This document shows positions 11,865 through 23,999 of a DNA stretch of 64,000 bases, one piece after another (positions within the stretch are counted from its first letter, which is position 1; each line of letters starts with the position of its first letter). The DNA is taken from assembly GCA_034440635.1 (NCBI GenBank), contig JAOTON010001697.1:1-64000 (forward strand), written 5' to 3'. A model generated the notes under the pieces. The model was not told where the DNA came from. It made no database searches and saw only the letters and a list, made by a program, of their open reading frames with translations. The position numbers were made by a program, and so were the translations under genes. This DNA is from Lepas anatifera (lineage: Eukaryota; Arthropoda; Thecostraca; Lepadidae).

Positions 11865-12050
11865 TTACCCTCTCCACTGTCTCCACGCGTCATCGTAATA
11901 CACCCAGTGCCCATAAAAATCTATTGGATGAAGTCTGCCAGTTCCTTTAGCCAAGAATGGGCATAATCTACTTCGACAAAGAGCCAAGTTAGCCTTCGTT
12001 TCCCGGCTTATTTGGCGTTTCTGAAAGACAGCTTGGCTACAACGGGGCAT
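11865..12050 (-). pseudogene. Short conserved frame inside the hAT-like element (unrecognised)
   Basis: A 61-codon frame starting MPRCSQAVF is present here and, with many amino-acid differences, at 58447-58632 (+) in the other copy. Both end WRQW(R/K)G. In the second copy it is followed by GGGTAAGC, which could be a splice donor pointing towards the element end. No known domain is recognised. The numerous replacement differences between copies argue against a protein under constraint. It could be a remnant of an exon or chance. Confidence 0.25.
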
Positions 12051-14010
12051 CGTTGGCCGATTACATCTGGCATCATCACCGCCCTTAGTTGCTGCTAGTC
12101 TTTGCTAGTTATGTTTCTTCTTATTACAATTTTTGGTTCCAATTTTATGAAAAGCGACTGAAATTACCTGGTACCTTAGCTGATGCCATCTCCTTATACC
12201 GTATCTATGTATTATTTTTAAGTTCAAACTAGAATGTACTAGAATTCGTCACGAGTCGGTACCAAGTCGGTGATTTTCATTTTTTTCAATAGGCGACCAA
12301 TGGGAGACCGAGTCGGCCGAAACCGCCGACTTGCGTGGTTGCCTGGTCGCAGGTGGTCACCCTGGTACATTTTCGGTGTGTGCGGCCGTCAGAACGAGCG
12401 CGGCGTGGGCTGCCGCTAATATTTTTGTATTCTTGTTGGTGGGCGCCGTTTTTGACGACTGGTGTTCAATTTGTTAAATCCAAGAGGTTAAATCAAGATG
12501 TGCGTTTATCATAGACGGTCCGTGCAATCTAGGTGGGTTTTGGAGTCTACTTGCAATGATGTTTCCTTGTTTTGCTTTACTGCGAAAAGTCTCAGAAGGA
12601 AAAAAACTTGAATACCAGTGGTGCATGTTTAAACTCTTTCCAACCACAATCACACTGAAATGTCATCGTAAACATTGTTCTATAGTCACACATTCCCAAG
12701 GGCGTGGATATTCTGAACGATTTTTGTGGTGCCTAATTATGAGACTATCCATTACAAGTATACTATTTTTGATACCACCATGTTCTTGCCTTATAGCTGG
12801 ACATATAACTGGGTGACCAAGTAGGCCTGTTATTTAACGATTTAAAGTCCCTGAAATGAGAAATAGGAAATTTTTTTAGGATGCTCTTAGTAGGCACAGA
12901 AATTAACATGAGCTTCCATTTGGGGTGCCACAGCAGTGACAGGTCCAAGGAATCCCTGAACTCGAGTTCAGGACCCCGTAAGTTTGAAAGGATTCAGGGC
13001 GGCCTGAAGAAAAGGGTACCCCAAAACTGATTAAACCAGATCTGCGAGGCAGAAAATACCTTGCTACTGCCCCCACCACTAGAATACAAATGATGGGGCT
13101 ACAGATGGAGCTTTGAAGTTTAGAAGTTGTGTAAAATGGCATTAAAGGTGCTGAAAACAGGTTTTGTTTTGCTAGGTTGGCTCGCATCATGTTCTGTATG
13201 GCCATATGTCTTGGTCTGTATATATTATTATCTCAAGTGGCAATATAAATCAAATATTTAAAAACTTTTTGTTGTTTTTCTAGATATCTATTAATTGATT
13301 TTGTATATGACTAGTGTTTTATTTACACAGATGCACCAAGACATGTGAATGATCATAATAAACATGTTGAGCTTCAATATTTGAAGCAGGGTATAAAGTA
13401 TGATTTCCTGTTTCTGTTTGAAAGATAAATGCCCTCTAAAACTTGAAGAACAGAAATAAGCCAGGTAGAAAGACGAAAAGTTTGTTTCATAGCCCAAAAT
13501 TTTGTTCTGGAAAATGGTCTCAAGCATTCCCATAATTGGGAATGGGTGTTCCCATCTATGGGTCAAGCATTCCCATTTATGGCACTGTTACCAGTTTTAG
13601 GTCACACCAATTACAGTTTTCTCCCACTGATTGATGACGATAGCCACCCTTTTGGGTAAAGTGTGCCCTTTTGGTTGACAGGATGCAATCTCAGAGGGCT
13701 GCCCCCTACTAAAATCCTAGATCCATCACTTTGCATTGGTACCCCATAAGGGATATAAATGTGCATTCCTGCACAGCACAAAGATGTGAAAAAGCATTTC
13801 CAATTTGCCAGAAGACTCCACTGCAAGGACAATGGTCCAATCCAAGTCTGCCAAACATAGAATAAGCTGTGTCTTTTGCACAGATGGATGCACACTGGTT
13901 GATCAGGGTGTGTGTGTGTATGTTTTTAACTGATTGATTATATGCATCCAAGTTTCTGATAATATCTTGTATTTTTGTCACAAGAAAGTTGACTCGTTTT
14001 GTTTTCTCTA

Positions 14011-14180
14011 GCATGGATGAACTATGGAAGCACTGCCACAGAGGTACAGTAGAAATATCACAGATTGTGTCCACCACAAAAGAACAGGTTGCTGAAATGC
14101 AAACTGTTCTTCTCAGTACTCAATCCTGGTCCAAATGGGTCATCAGCAACTATTCTGGAAACTTTTTCAGTCCTGATTAT
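14011..14180 (+). other. Possible transposon exon (weak)
   Basis: A pyrimidine-rich stretch ending TTTTCTCTAG precedes an open stretch that starts MDELWKHCHRG and stops after about 57 codons. The corresponding segment of the second element copy (56281-56461, minus strand) keeps the start (MDEVWEHCRRG) but then changes frame. This could be the decayed exon of a transposase or accessory gene. I recognise no domain, and the call is tentative. Confidence 0.2.
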
Positions 14181-16622
14181 TAATGCTAAAATGCATCAAT
14201 TAAGAGCTTTGGAAATAGTTATCATGGGAATGATGTCATGCAAAGAAAATAAGGTTATTCCCAAGAGACAGCATTGCTATTGCTTTGAGTAGAACCATGT
14301 TCAACAATGGAGCAAAAATTGGGCCTCATCTTAGCAATGGTTGATATTTTCCACTGTACTTCTGAGGAAATGTTGCCAATGAATAATGTTTGAATTATTT
14401 ATTTGAAATGTTACATGAATTTATCTGATTTGTGGCGCCTCAAGGTGAAGAATGACAAGTATTTCATGATGCATGTATGTACATGAAAAATGTTTTTTCT
14501 CTAGTTAAATGAATCATCGGAACTGTTCCTGAGGCTCTTTTTTAAGGTGCTGCAAACCCTTTTATTTGTCTCCAAGATGAGGCCTAACAATTTTTCACAT
14601 GGATGGGCACAAAATAAAACCATTATTGATGAGAGAACAACAATGGTGAATCAATCATGGTTGTATCTTGGTTGGGATAGAAGTAATAGGCGAAAATTTT
14701 AATGCCCAGGGGTGCTGCCACGGAATTTTTACAGGGGAACGGACCCGGGCTGGTGCTGGCCGGGGTAGGGGAATTGTGAGCATCTTTGGTACCTGACAGC
14801 ATTATTGACGATGAACCGAAAATTTTGGGGAGATGTCCCCCCTGGTTGGCCAACAGGGGGATGCGTAGGTACCCCGTCCCACAGCTTTCGGCGCCCATTT
14901 GATTGCCCTTGTGTACGGACAGCGTATCATCTTTGACCTCGATTGACCTCCAAACAGACTTAACCTAAGCTCAGTGGGCACTATCGATACGTATTCATGA
15001 CTGCGTAGTGCGTATAAATGACTGATCACTATCCAACACTGGCTTTTAGGTCCGACATATCACGCTGAAAGCGAGCGTTCTTCCTATTATAACTTGAAGC
15101 TACGTGATAACATCTCCAATATTCAGTGTCCTGTTGCGCCCTAGCCTTTGACCTGATATGAAAATGGACGTTGCCTTAGTGAAAGAGCTGGTCGGGCTCT
15201 GTCGAATAGCGTTGAGAAAGTGGTTCCGGCTATTTTGCGTACGGAGATAAGCAAGGTTTTATAGAGCACTGCATTTGATACATTTTGACGTATATGAATT
15301 TTTCCCCTCTGGTGACCACAGTATTGACCTTACGCAAAAATTCCAGGAGTAACGCCGATTGCATTTCCGGTGACCTTTCGATCGCTTTTTCCGCTTCTTT
15401 CTTTGTTTCCGAGATCGAGGGTGTCATTTTTAACACCCTCCCACCAGGGGGGGTTCATAGGTGATTCATGCTGGTCACCGGGGCTAGGGTTAAGGGCCAG
15501 CATGTATAGTTTTGTTGCTTTCAGATCATAACTTTGACTTTAATACTGAATTATAATCTCATGAAATCACTTAGGTAATGACTTGATTCTGGCTTAGGTC
15601 ATCGATATCGAGAAACTCGATCTATATTTTATAGGTTTTTTATATCTATATTTTATTGGAACCTTCCCCCTTGCACTCGCCAGTGCTTCCCTATAGCCAT
15701 ATTTATACCACTTTTAAGACCGATTTTGTAATACATGTAGCATTAGGTTCGGCGACCATCGAAGAAGCTTGGATTTTAGTCGGCGACCACAAGCTCACTT
15801 TTTAGACCCCTGCCCACCCGACTGGAGAGGAAAAAATATATTTTAAAGGTTTTGCGCAGTGGAGGACCCCTGGCCAGTCTCATACTACCCATTAACCACC
15901 CATCCAGTGGCCCCAGGCATTGTGTCCATGGATGCATACACTTTTTGGCCCAAGGGGCCACCGGTGCCCCACCGGGGCCTCCTCTAGGGGGCAAAAATGA
16001 GATTTTTGGGCTGCAAGGTCAATTTCAAGGTCAAATTGCACACAATTTAGGATTTTCCCAGATATACCACCCATACCCCCTAGTAGTCGAAGGTACCGAC
16101 TAACACCTCAAAGAATTTCAGAAAAATCGTTGGCACCATTTTTGAGAAAATTTTAAATATTTAATTTTCCGAAAAATCTCCGTTGACTTAACACGTAAAA
16201 TTTCACGTGCAGATTGCACGTGCTTCGAAGTTTTCCTGGGGTAGTGACCCATATCACGGGGTAGGTCCCCATGGGTACCATATCATATTAAAAAAGGAAC
16301 AAAATCTATCGAGCCGATTTTCAGCAAATTGGCCATCTTTGTTTCCGTAATGTTAAACCCTATGGAAAAAAGGGGTGTCGATTGCACGTGCATCGGAGTT
16401 TTCCTGGGGTAGTGACCTATGCCACAAAGTAGATCACCATCGGGACCCTAACTCTAGAAAAAATCATCAAAATCGTACGAGCCGTTTGGGCTGGTACCAA
16501 CTATCCCCGATCTCCAACAAGTAGTGAAAACATCTCCCTGATGAGTTAGCTCAGTTGATTTTCAATGGAAAATCTCAATTCTAAAGAATAGAGCTTTTCA
16601 ACATTTGCAATCACCTTCGGTA

Positions 16623-18421
16623 ACGTGGGGGCGACGCCTTTAGGGGCATCGCGGGACCGAAGGTGATTGCCCGAGCACCTTTTCGCTTCTCGGCAACGGA
16701 AGACCCTTGACAGTCAATTCTTAGGACTTCTGCACGTGCAACACTTGCACGTTCCGGTTTTCAGTTCCTAAAATTCCTGCAGAAAAATTCGGCAGAAAAT
16801 AACAAAATGGGATCTCCGGAAGGGAGGACCCTCGGTAGAGACTGGTTTGGTCACGTGAGCACGTGCGAAACTTCGATCTTGCTGACTTTAGTTCATAACA
16901 TTACCCCTACACACCAATTTTCAGCCGAATCGTCCCACTGGTTGCAGAGATATTCCCCATTCAGGGTATGTGCTACTGCGCATGCGCAGTGTCTTGGTCA
17001 CTGATTGGCTGATTCAGAGAGGTGTGGTAGCAGGCTTGTGGCAATATCCCCGAAAACAACACCCCTAACTATATTTGTTTGTCCGTGGAAGCATCATAAG
17101 TGTTCCATTGCTTTAACACTAGTCCATAGGGTATCTTCAAACTGAGGGTGCCCGTGTGTAGAAAGGGGCACTGTTTGCACCTATAACGATCTCACTCTAT
17201 CAGATGGTGTCAGTAATCGTCGTCTCCGTACGTAAAAGTGCTCCCTGTACGAGCAGAGACCATATACTGACCAGAAATTCAGTTTTGGGGGATACCGGTG
17301 CACACTCAAGGTCATGTGGCACGCGCTAGGAGGCACCCAAAGGGTTTCAAATAACTTCATTCAACACATAACCCTCTTGGGTACAAACGTGGCAAGTTTC
17401 GTCAAACACGTTCGCATACAGTAGCAGCCAGGGGCTTGTGAACCCAAAAAATTAGAAAATCTCCGGAAATTTTAGAAACCTCTAAAAATCTCCTTAATGG
17501 GGGACCTTTATCAAAACAAGTGTAGGGCAGGTAAAGTATGCTAGTGGTAATAGTGGCACCGCAGGTGTTAGTTTTACCCCATCTTTAAAGGCCTGGGTGC
17601 TGTAGGGTCCACCCACCCGACTGGAGAGGAAAAATATATTTTAAAGGTTTTGCGCAGTGGAGGACCCCTGGCCAGTCTCATACTACCCATTAACCACCCA
17701 TCCAGTGGCCCCAGGCATTGTGTCCATGGATGCATACACTTTTTGGCCCAAGGGGCCACCGGTGCCCCACCGGGGCCTCCTCTAGGGGGCAAAAATGAGA
17801 TTTTTGGGCTGCAAGGTCAATTTCCAAGGTCAAATTGCACACAATTTAGGATTTTCCCAGATATACCACCCATACCCCCTAGTAGTCGAAGGTACCGACT
17901 AACACCTCAAAGAATTTCAGAAAAATCGTTGGCACCATTTTTGAGAAAATTTTAAATATTTAATTTTCCGAAAAATCTCCGTTGACTTAACACGTAAAAT
18001 TTCACGTGCAGATTGCACGTGCTTCGAAGTTTTCCTGGGGTAGTGACCCATATCACGGGGTAGGTCCCCATGGGTACCATATCATATTAAAAAAGGAACA
18101 AAATCTATCGAGCCGATTTTCAGCAAATTGGCCATCTTTGTTTCCGTAATGTTAAACCCTATGGAAAAAAGGGGTGTCGATTGCACGTGCATCGGAGTTT
18201 TCCTGGGGTAGTGACCTATGCCACAAAGTAGATCACCATCGGGACCCTAACTCTAGAAAAAATCATCAAAATCGTACGAGCCGTTTGGGCTGGTACCAAC
18301 TATCCCCGATCTCCAACAAGTAGTGAAAACATCTCCCTGATGAGTTAGCTCAGTTGATTTTCAATGGAAAATCTCAATTCTAAAGAATAGAGCTTTTCAG
18401 CATTTTCAATCACCTTCGGTT
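16623..18421 (+). repeat. Satellite unit 7, type Q
   Basis: 1.80 kb, single 165 bp module, CTTCTCGGCAACGG signature. It keeps a CA(T/C)GTGGCACGCG form rather than the GAAGTGG change of units 5 and 6. The palindrome is at 16975-16990. Confidence 0.92.
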
Positions 18422-20230
18422 ACGTGGGGGCGACGCCTTTAGGGGCATCGCAGGACCGAAGGTGATTGCCCGAGCACCTTTTCGCTTCTCGGCAACGGAA
18501 GACCCTTGACAGTCAATTTTTAGGACTTCTGCACGTGCAACACTTGCACGTTCCGGTTTTCAGTTCCTAAAATTCCTGCAGAAAAATTCGGCAGAAAATA
18601 ACAAATTGGGATCTCCGGAAGGGAGGAACCTCGGTAGAGACTGGTTTTGTCACGTGAGCACGTGCAAAACTTCGATCTTGCTTACTTTAGTTCATAACAT
18701 TACCCCTAATTACCCCTACACACCAATTTTCAGCCAAATCGGCCCACTGGTTGCAGAGATATTCCCCATTCATGGTATGTGCTACTGCGCATGCGCAGTG
18801 TCTTGGTCACTGATTGGCTGATTCAGAGAGGTGTGGTAGCAGGCTTGTGGCAATATCCCCGAAAACAACACCCCTAACTATATTTGTTTGTCCGTGGAAG
18901 CATCATAAGTGTTCCATTGCTTTAACACTAGTCCATAGGGTATCTTCAAACTGAGGGTGCCCGTGTGTATAAAAGGGCACTGTTTGCACCTCTAACGATC
19001 TCACTCTATCGGATGGTGTCAGTAATCGTCGTCTCCGTACTTAAAAGTGCTCCCTGTACGAGCAGAGACCATATACTGACCAAAAATTCAGTTTTGGAGG
19101 GATACCGGTGCACACTCAAGGTCACGTGGCACGCGCTAGGAGGCACCCAAAGGGTTTCAAATGACTTCATTCAACACATAACCCTCTTGGGTACAAACGT
19201 GGCAAGTTTCGTCAAACACGTTCGCATACAGTAGCAGCCAGGGGCTTGTGAACCCAAAAAGTTAGAAAATCTCCGGAAATTTTAGAAACCTCTAAAAATC
19301 TCCTTAATGGGGGACCTTTATCAAAACAAGTGTAGGGCAGGTAAAGTATGCTAGTGGTAATAGTGGCACCGCAGTTGTTAGTTTTACCCCATCTTTAAAG
19401 GCCTGGGTGCTATAGGGGCCACCCACCCGATTGGAGAGGAAAAAATATATTTTAAAGGTTTTGCGCAGTGGAGGACCCCTAGCCAATCTCATACTACCCA
19501 TTAACCACCCATCCAGTGGCCCCAGGCATTGTGTCCATGGATGCATACACTTTTTGGCCCAAGGGGCCACCGGTGCCCACCGGGGCCTTCCTCTAGGGGG
19601 CAAAAATGAGATTTTTGGGCTGCAAGGTCAATTTCAAGGTCAAATTGCACTCAACTAAGGATTTTCCCAGATATACCACCCATACCCCCCAGTAGTCGAA
19701 GGTACCGACTAACACCTCAAACAGTTTCAGAAAAATCGTTGGCGCCATTTTTGAGAAAATTTTAATTCTTTAATTTTCCGAAAAATCTCCGTACACTTAA
19801 CATGTAAAATTTCACGTGCAGATTGCACGTGCTTCGAAGTTTTCCTGGGGTAGTGACCCATATCACGGGGTAGGTCCCCATGGGTACCATATCATATTAA
19901 AAAAGGAACAAAATCTATCGAGCCGATTTTCAGCAAATTGGCCATCTTTGTTTCCGTAATGTTAAACCCTATGGAAAAAAGGGGTGTCGATTGCACGTGC
20001 ATCGGAGTTTTCCTGGGGTAGTGACCTATGCCACAAAGTAGATCACCATCGGGACCCTAACTCTAGAAAAAATCATCAAAATCGTACGAGCCGTTTGGGC
20101 TGGTACCAACTATCCCCGATCTCATGCAGTTGATGGAAACATGTCCCTGATGAGTTAGCTCAGTTGATTTTCAATGGAAAATCTCAATTCTAAAGAATAG
20201 AGCTTTTCGGCATTTGCAATCACCTTCGGT
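18422..20230 (+). repeat. Satellite unit 8, type Q
   Basis: 1.81 kb. It has a small local duplication, TTACCCCTAATTACCCCTAC (near 18702), that is also found in the unit at 27787 and nowhere else I saw, so the two units are recent relatives. The palindrome is at 18784-18799. Confidence 0.92.
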
Positions 20231-22197
20231 ACGTGGGGGCGACGCCTTTAGGGGCATCGCGGGACCGAAGGTGATTGCACGAGCTTCTATTCGCTTCTGC
20301 GGAACAGAAGACTTTTGGAAGTGAATGGTTTTGTGACGTTTGCTCGTGTCAAACGTGCACCTTCTTGTTTTTAGTTCACATAATCCCCACAGAACAGTTC
20401 AGCACAAAAAGACAAATTGCAATCCGGAACGGAGGACATTTGTGAGACTTCCTTTGTCACGTGAGCACGTGCAAAACTTCCACCTTGCTGACTTTAGTTC
20501 ATAACATAACCCCTACATACCAAATTTCAGCCGAATCGGCCCACTGGTTGGAAAGGTATACCCCATTGGGGTTATGCGCTACTGCGCATGCGCAGTGCCC
20601 CGGTCACTGATTGGCTGTTTCAGAGAGGTGTAGTAGCAGGCTTGTGGCACTGTTCCCGAAAACGGTAGGCGTAGCTCTATTTGTTTGTCCCTGCAAGTAT
20701 CATAAGTGTTCCATTGCTTTAACACTAATGCTTAGGGTATCTTCACACTGGGGGTGCCTTAGTTTATAGCAAAGGGCCGTTTGCACCTATAATCCTATCA
20801 CTTCATCAGATGTGACCCCAATACCACAAACGGTACCCGTAGCTCTATTTGTTTGTCAGTGGGAGCCTCATAAGTGTTCCGTTGCTTTAACACTAATCCA
20901 TAGGGTATCTTCAAACTGGGGGTGCCCGTGTGTACAGAGGTTCACTTTTTTGCACCTATAACCGTCTCACTCCATCAGATGGTGTCAGTCAACGTCATTT
21001 TAGTACGGAAAACGGCTATCTGTACGAACAGAGACCGTATACCCTCCGAAAATTCAGTTCTGGAGAGGTGCCCATCTGCACTCAAGGTCACGTGGCACGC
21101 ACTAGGTGGCACCCAAAGGGTTTTAAATGGTTTCATTTAAAAAGGAACCCCTTTCAGTACAAACGAGGCAAGTTTCGTCAAAAACACGCCCATACAGTCG
21201 CAGCCAGGGGCTTGTGTACTCCAAAAGGAGAAAATCTCCAGAAATTTTACAAACCTCTAAAAATCTCCTCAATGGGGGACCTTTATCAAAACAAGTGTAG
21301 GGCAGGTAAAGTATGTTAGTGGTCATAGTTGCACCGCAGGTGTTAGTTTTACCCCATTTTGAAAGGCCTGGGTGCTATAGGGGCCACCCACCCGACTGGA
21401 GAGGAAAAAATATATTTTAAAGGTTTTGCGCAGTGGAGGACCCCTGGCCAATCTCATACTACCCAATAACCACCCATCCACTGACCCCAGGTATTGTGTC
21501 CACGCATGCATACACTTTTTGGCCCAAGGTGCCACCGGTGCCCCACCGGGGCCCCCTCTAGGGGGCAAAGTTGAGATTTTTGGGCTGCAAGGTCATTTTC
21601 AAGGTCAAATTGCACAAAATTTCGGATTTTCCCAGATATACCACCCATACCCCCTAGTAGTCGAAGGTACCGACTAACACCTCAAAGAGTTTCAGAAAAA
21701 TCGTTGGAGGCATTTTTGAGAAAATTTTAATTCTTTAATTTTCCGAAAAATCTCCGTAGACTTAACACGTAAAATTTCACATGCAGATTGCACGTGCTTC
21801 GAAGTTTTCCTGGGGTAGTGACCCATACCCCAGTGTAGGTCCCCATGGGGACCCTATCATATTAAAAAAAGAACAAAATCTATCGAGCCGATTTTCAGCA
21901 AACTGGCCATCTTTGTTTCCGTAATGTTAAACCCCATAGGAAAAAAGGGGTGTCGATTGCACGTGCATCGGAGTTTTCCTGGGGTGGTGACCTATGCCAA
22001 AGATTAGATCACCTTCAGGACCCTATCTCTAGAAAAAATCATCAAAATCGTACGAGCCGTTTGGGCTGGCATCAAACATCCCCGATCTCCAACAAGCAGT
22101 GAAAACATCTCCCTGATGAGTTAGCTCAGTTGATTTTCAATGGAAAATCTCAATTCTAAAGAATAGAGCTTTTCAGCATTTGCAATCACCTTCGGTT
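20231..22197 (+). repeat. Satellite unit 9, type P
   Basis: 1.97 kb with two 165 bp modules. It is closest to the unit at 4993, sharing CTTCTGCGGAACAGAAG and the TTTCATTTAAAAAGGAACCC segment. The palindrome is at 20581-20596. Confidence 0.92.
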
Positions 22198-23999
22198 ACG
22201 TGGGGGCGACGCCTTTAGGGGCATCGCCGGACCGAAGGTGATTGCTCGAGCACCTATTCGCTTCTCCGGAACGGAAGACCATAATTAGTGAATAGTTGTC
22301 TGAGGTCTGCCCGTGTATAACTTGCACCTTCCTGTTTTCAGTTCATAAAACCGTCACTGAACAATTCGGCAGAAAATGACAAATTTGAATCTCCGGAACG
22401 GAGCACCCGCGATAAAGACTGGCTTTGTCACGTGAGCACGTGCAAAACTTCCACCTTGCTGACTTTAGTTCATAACATAACCCCTACATACCAAATTTCA
22501 GCCGAATCGGCCCACTGGTTGGAAAGATATAGCCCATTGGGGTTATGCACTACTGCGCATGCGCAGTGCCCCGGTCACTGATTGGCTGTTTCAGAGAGGT
22601 GTAGTAGCAGGCTTGTGGCACTGTTCCCGAAAACGGTAGGCGTAGCTCTATTTGTTTGGCCCTGCAAGTATCATAAGTGTTCCATTGCTTTAACACTAGT
22701 CCATAGGGTATCTTCAAACTGGGGGTGCCCGTGTGTACAGAGGGTCACTTTTTGCACCTATAACCGTATCACTCCATCAGATGGTGTCAGTCAACGTCAT
22801 TTCAGTACGTAAAACGGCTATCTATACGAACAGAGACCGTATACCCTCCCAAAATTCAGTTTTGGAGGGGTGCCTGTCTGCGTTCAAGGTCACGTGGCAC
22901 GCGCTAGGGGGCACCCAAATGATTTCCGATGGTTTTATATGACTCATAACCTCTCTGGGTACAAACGAGGCAAGTTTCGTCAAAAACAGGCCCATACAGT
23001 CGCAGCCAGGGGCTTGTGTACTCCAAAAAGGAGAAAATCTCCAGAAATTTTAGAAACCTCTAAAAATCTCCTTAATGGGGGACCTTTTTCAAAACAAGTG
23101 TAGAGCAGGTAAAGTATGCTAGTGGTAATAGTTACACCGCAGGTGTTAGTTTTACCCCATCTTTAAAGGCCTGGGTGCTATAGGGGCCACCCACCCGACT
23201 GGAGAGGAAAAAAATATTTTAAAGGTTTTGCGCAGTGGAGGACCCCTGGCCAATCTCATACTACCCATTAACCACCCATCCAGTGGCCCCAGGCATTGTG
23301 TCCATGCATGCATGCACTTTTTGGCCCAAGGGGCCACCGGTGCCCCACCGGGGCCTCCTCTAGGGGGCAAAAATGAGATTTTTGGGCTGCAAGGTCAATT
23401 TCAAGGTCAAATTGCACTCAATTAAGGATTTTCCCAGATATACCACCCATACCCCCCAGTAGTCGAAGGTACCGACTAACACCTCAAAGAGTTTCAGAAA
23501 AATCGTTGGCGCCATTTTTTGAGAAAATTTTAGTTCTTTAATTTTCCGAAAAATCTCCGTAGACTTAACACGTAAAATTTCACGTGCAGATTGCACGTGC
23601 TTCGAAGTTTTCCTGGGGTAGTGACCCATATCACGGGGTAGGTCCCCATGGGTACCATATCATATTAAAAATGGAACAAAATCTATCGAGCCGATTTTCA
23701 GCAAATTGGCCATCTTTGTTTCCGTAATGTTAAACCCTATGGAAAAAAGGGGTGTCGATTGCACGTGCATCGGAGTTTTCCTGGGGTAGTGACGTATGCC
23801 ACAAAGTAGATCACCATCGGGACCCTAACTCTAGAAAAAATCATCAAAATCGTACGAGCCGTTTGGGCTGGTACCAACTATCCCCGATCTCCAACAAGTA
23901 GTGAAAACATCTCCCTGATGAGTTAGCTCAGTTGATTTTCAATGGAAAATCTCAATTCTAAAGAATAGAGCTTTTCAGCATTTGCAATCACCTTCGGTA
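22198..23999 (+). repeat. Satellite unit 10, type A, short form
   Basis: 1.80 kb. The type A start (CTCGAGCACCTATTCGC) is combined with only one 165 bp module, so module number changes independently of the subfamily at the unit start. The palindrome is at 22552-22567. Confidence 0.92.

Larger units (their letters stand above)
11718..15812. mobile_element. hAT-like DNA transposon, copy 1 (4,095 bp, no intact transposase)
   Basis: Both ends carry the inverted terminus CAGGGGTCTAAAAA. The flanking satellite shows a direct repeat CCCAC (11713-11717 and 15813-15817). If the original target was the 8 bp CCACCCAC, three bases have been lost on the right. Subterminal regions hold several GTCGGCGACC/GGTCGCC motifs near 11755, 11780, 12295, 12345, 15750 and 15780, which are possible transposase-binding repeats. 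Frames are short. None shows a transposase domain I recognise, although a coding region broken by introns cannot be excluded. A second full-length copy lies inverted at 54655-58779. hAT assignment rests on the CAGGGG-type terminus and on the 8 bp duplication of that second copy. Confidence 0.85.
10722..16622 (+). repeat. Satellite unit 6, type Q, split by a hAT-like element
   Basis: Satellite sequence runs 10722-11717 and resumes at 15813. Removing the inserted 4,095 bp and one CCCAC repeat restores GGGGCCACCCACCCGACTGG exactly as in the uninterrupted units, for a length of about 1.80 kb. It is nearly identical to the unit at 8922 over the left part, which implies recent duplication. The palindrome is at 11075-11090. 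Confidence 0.93.
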
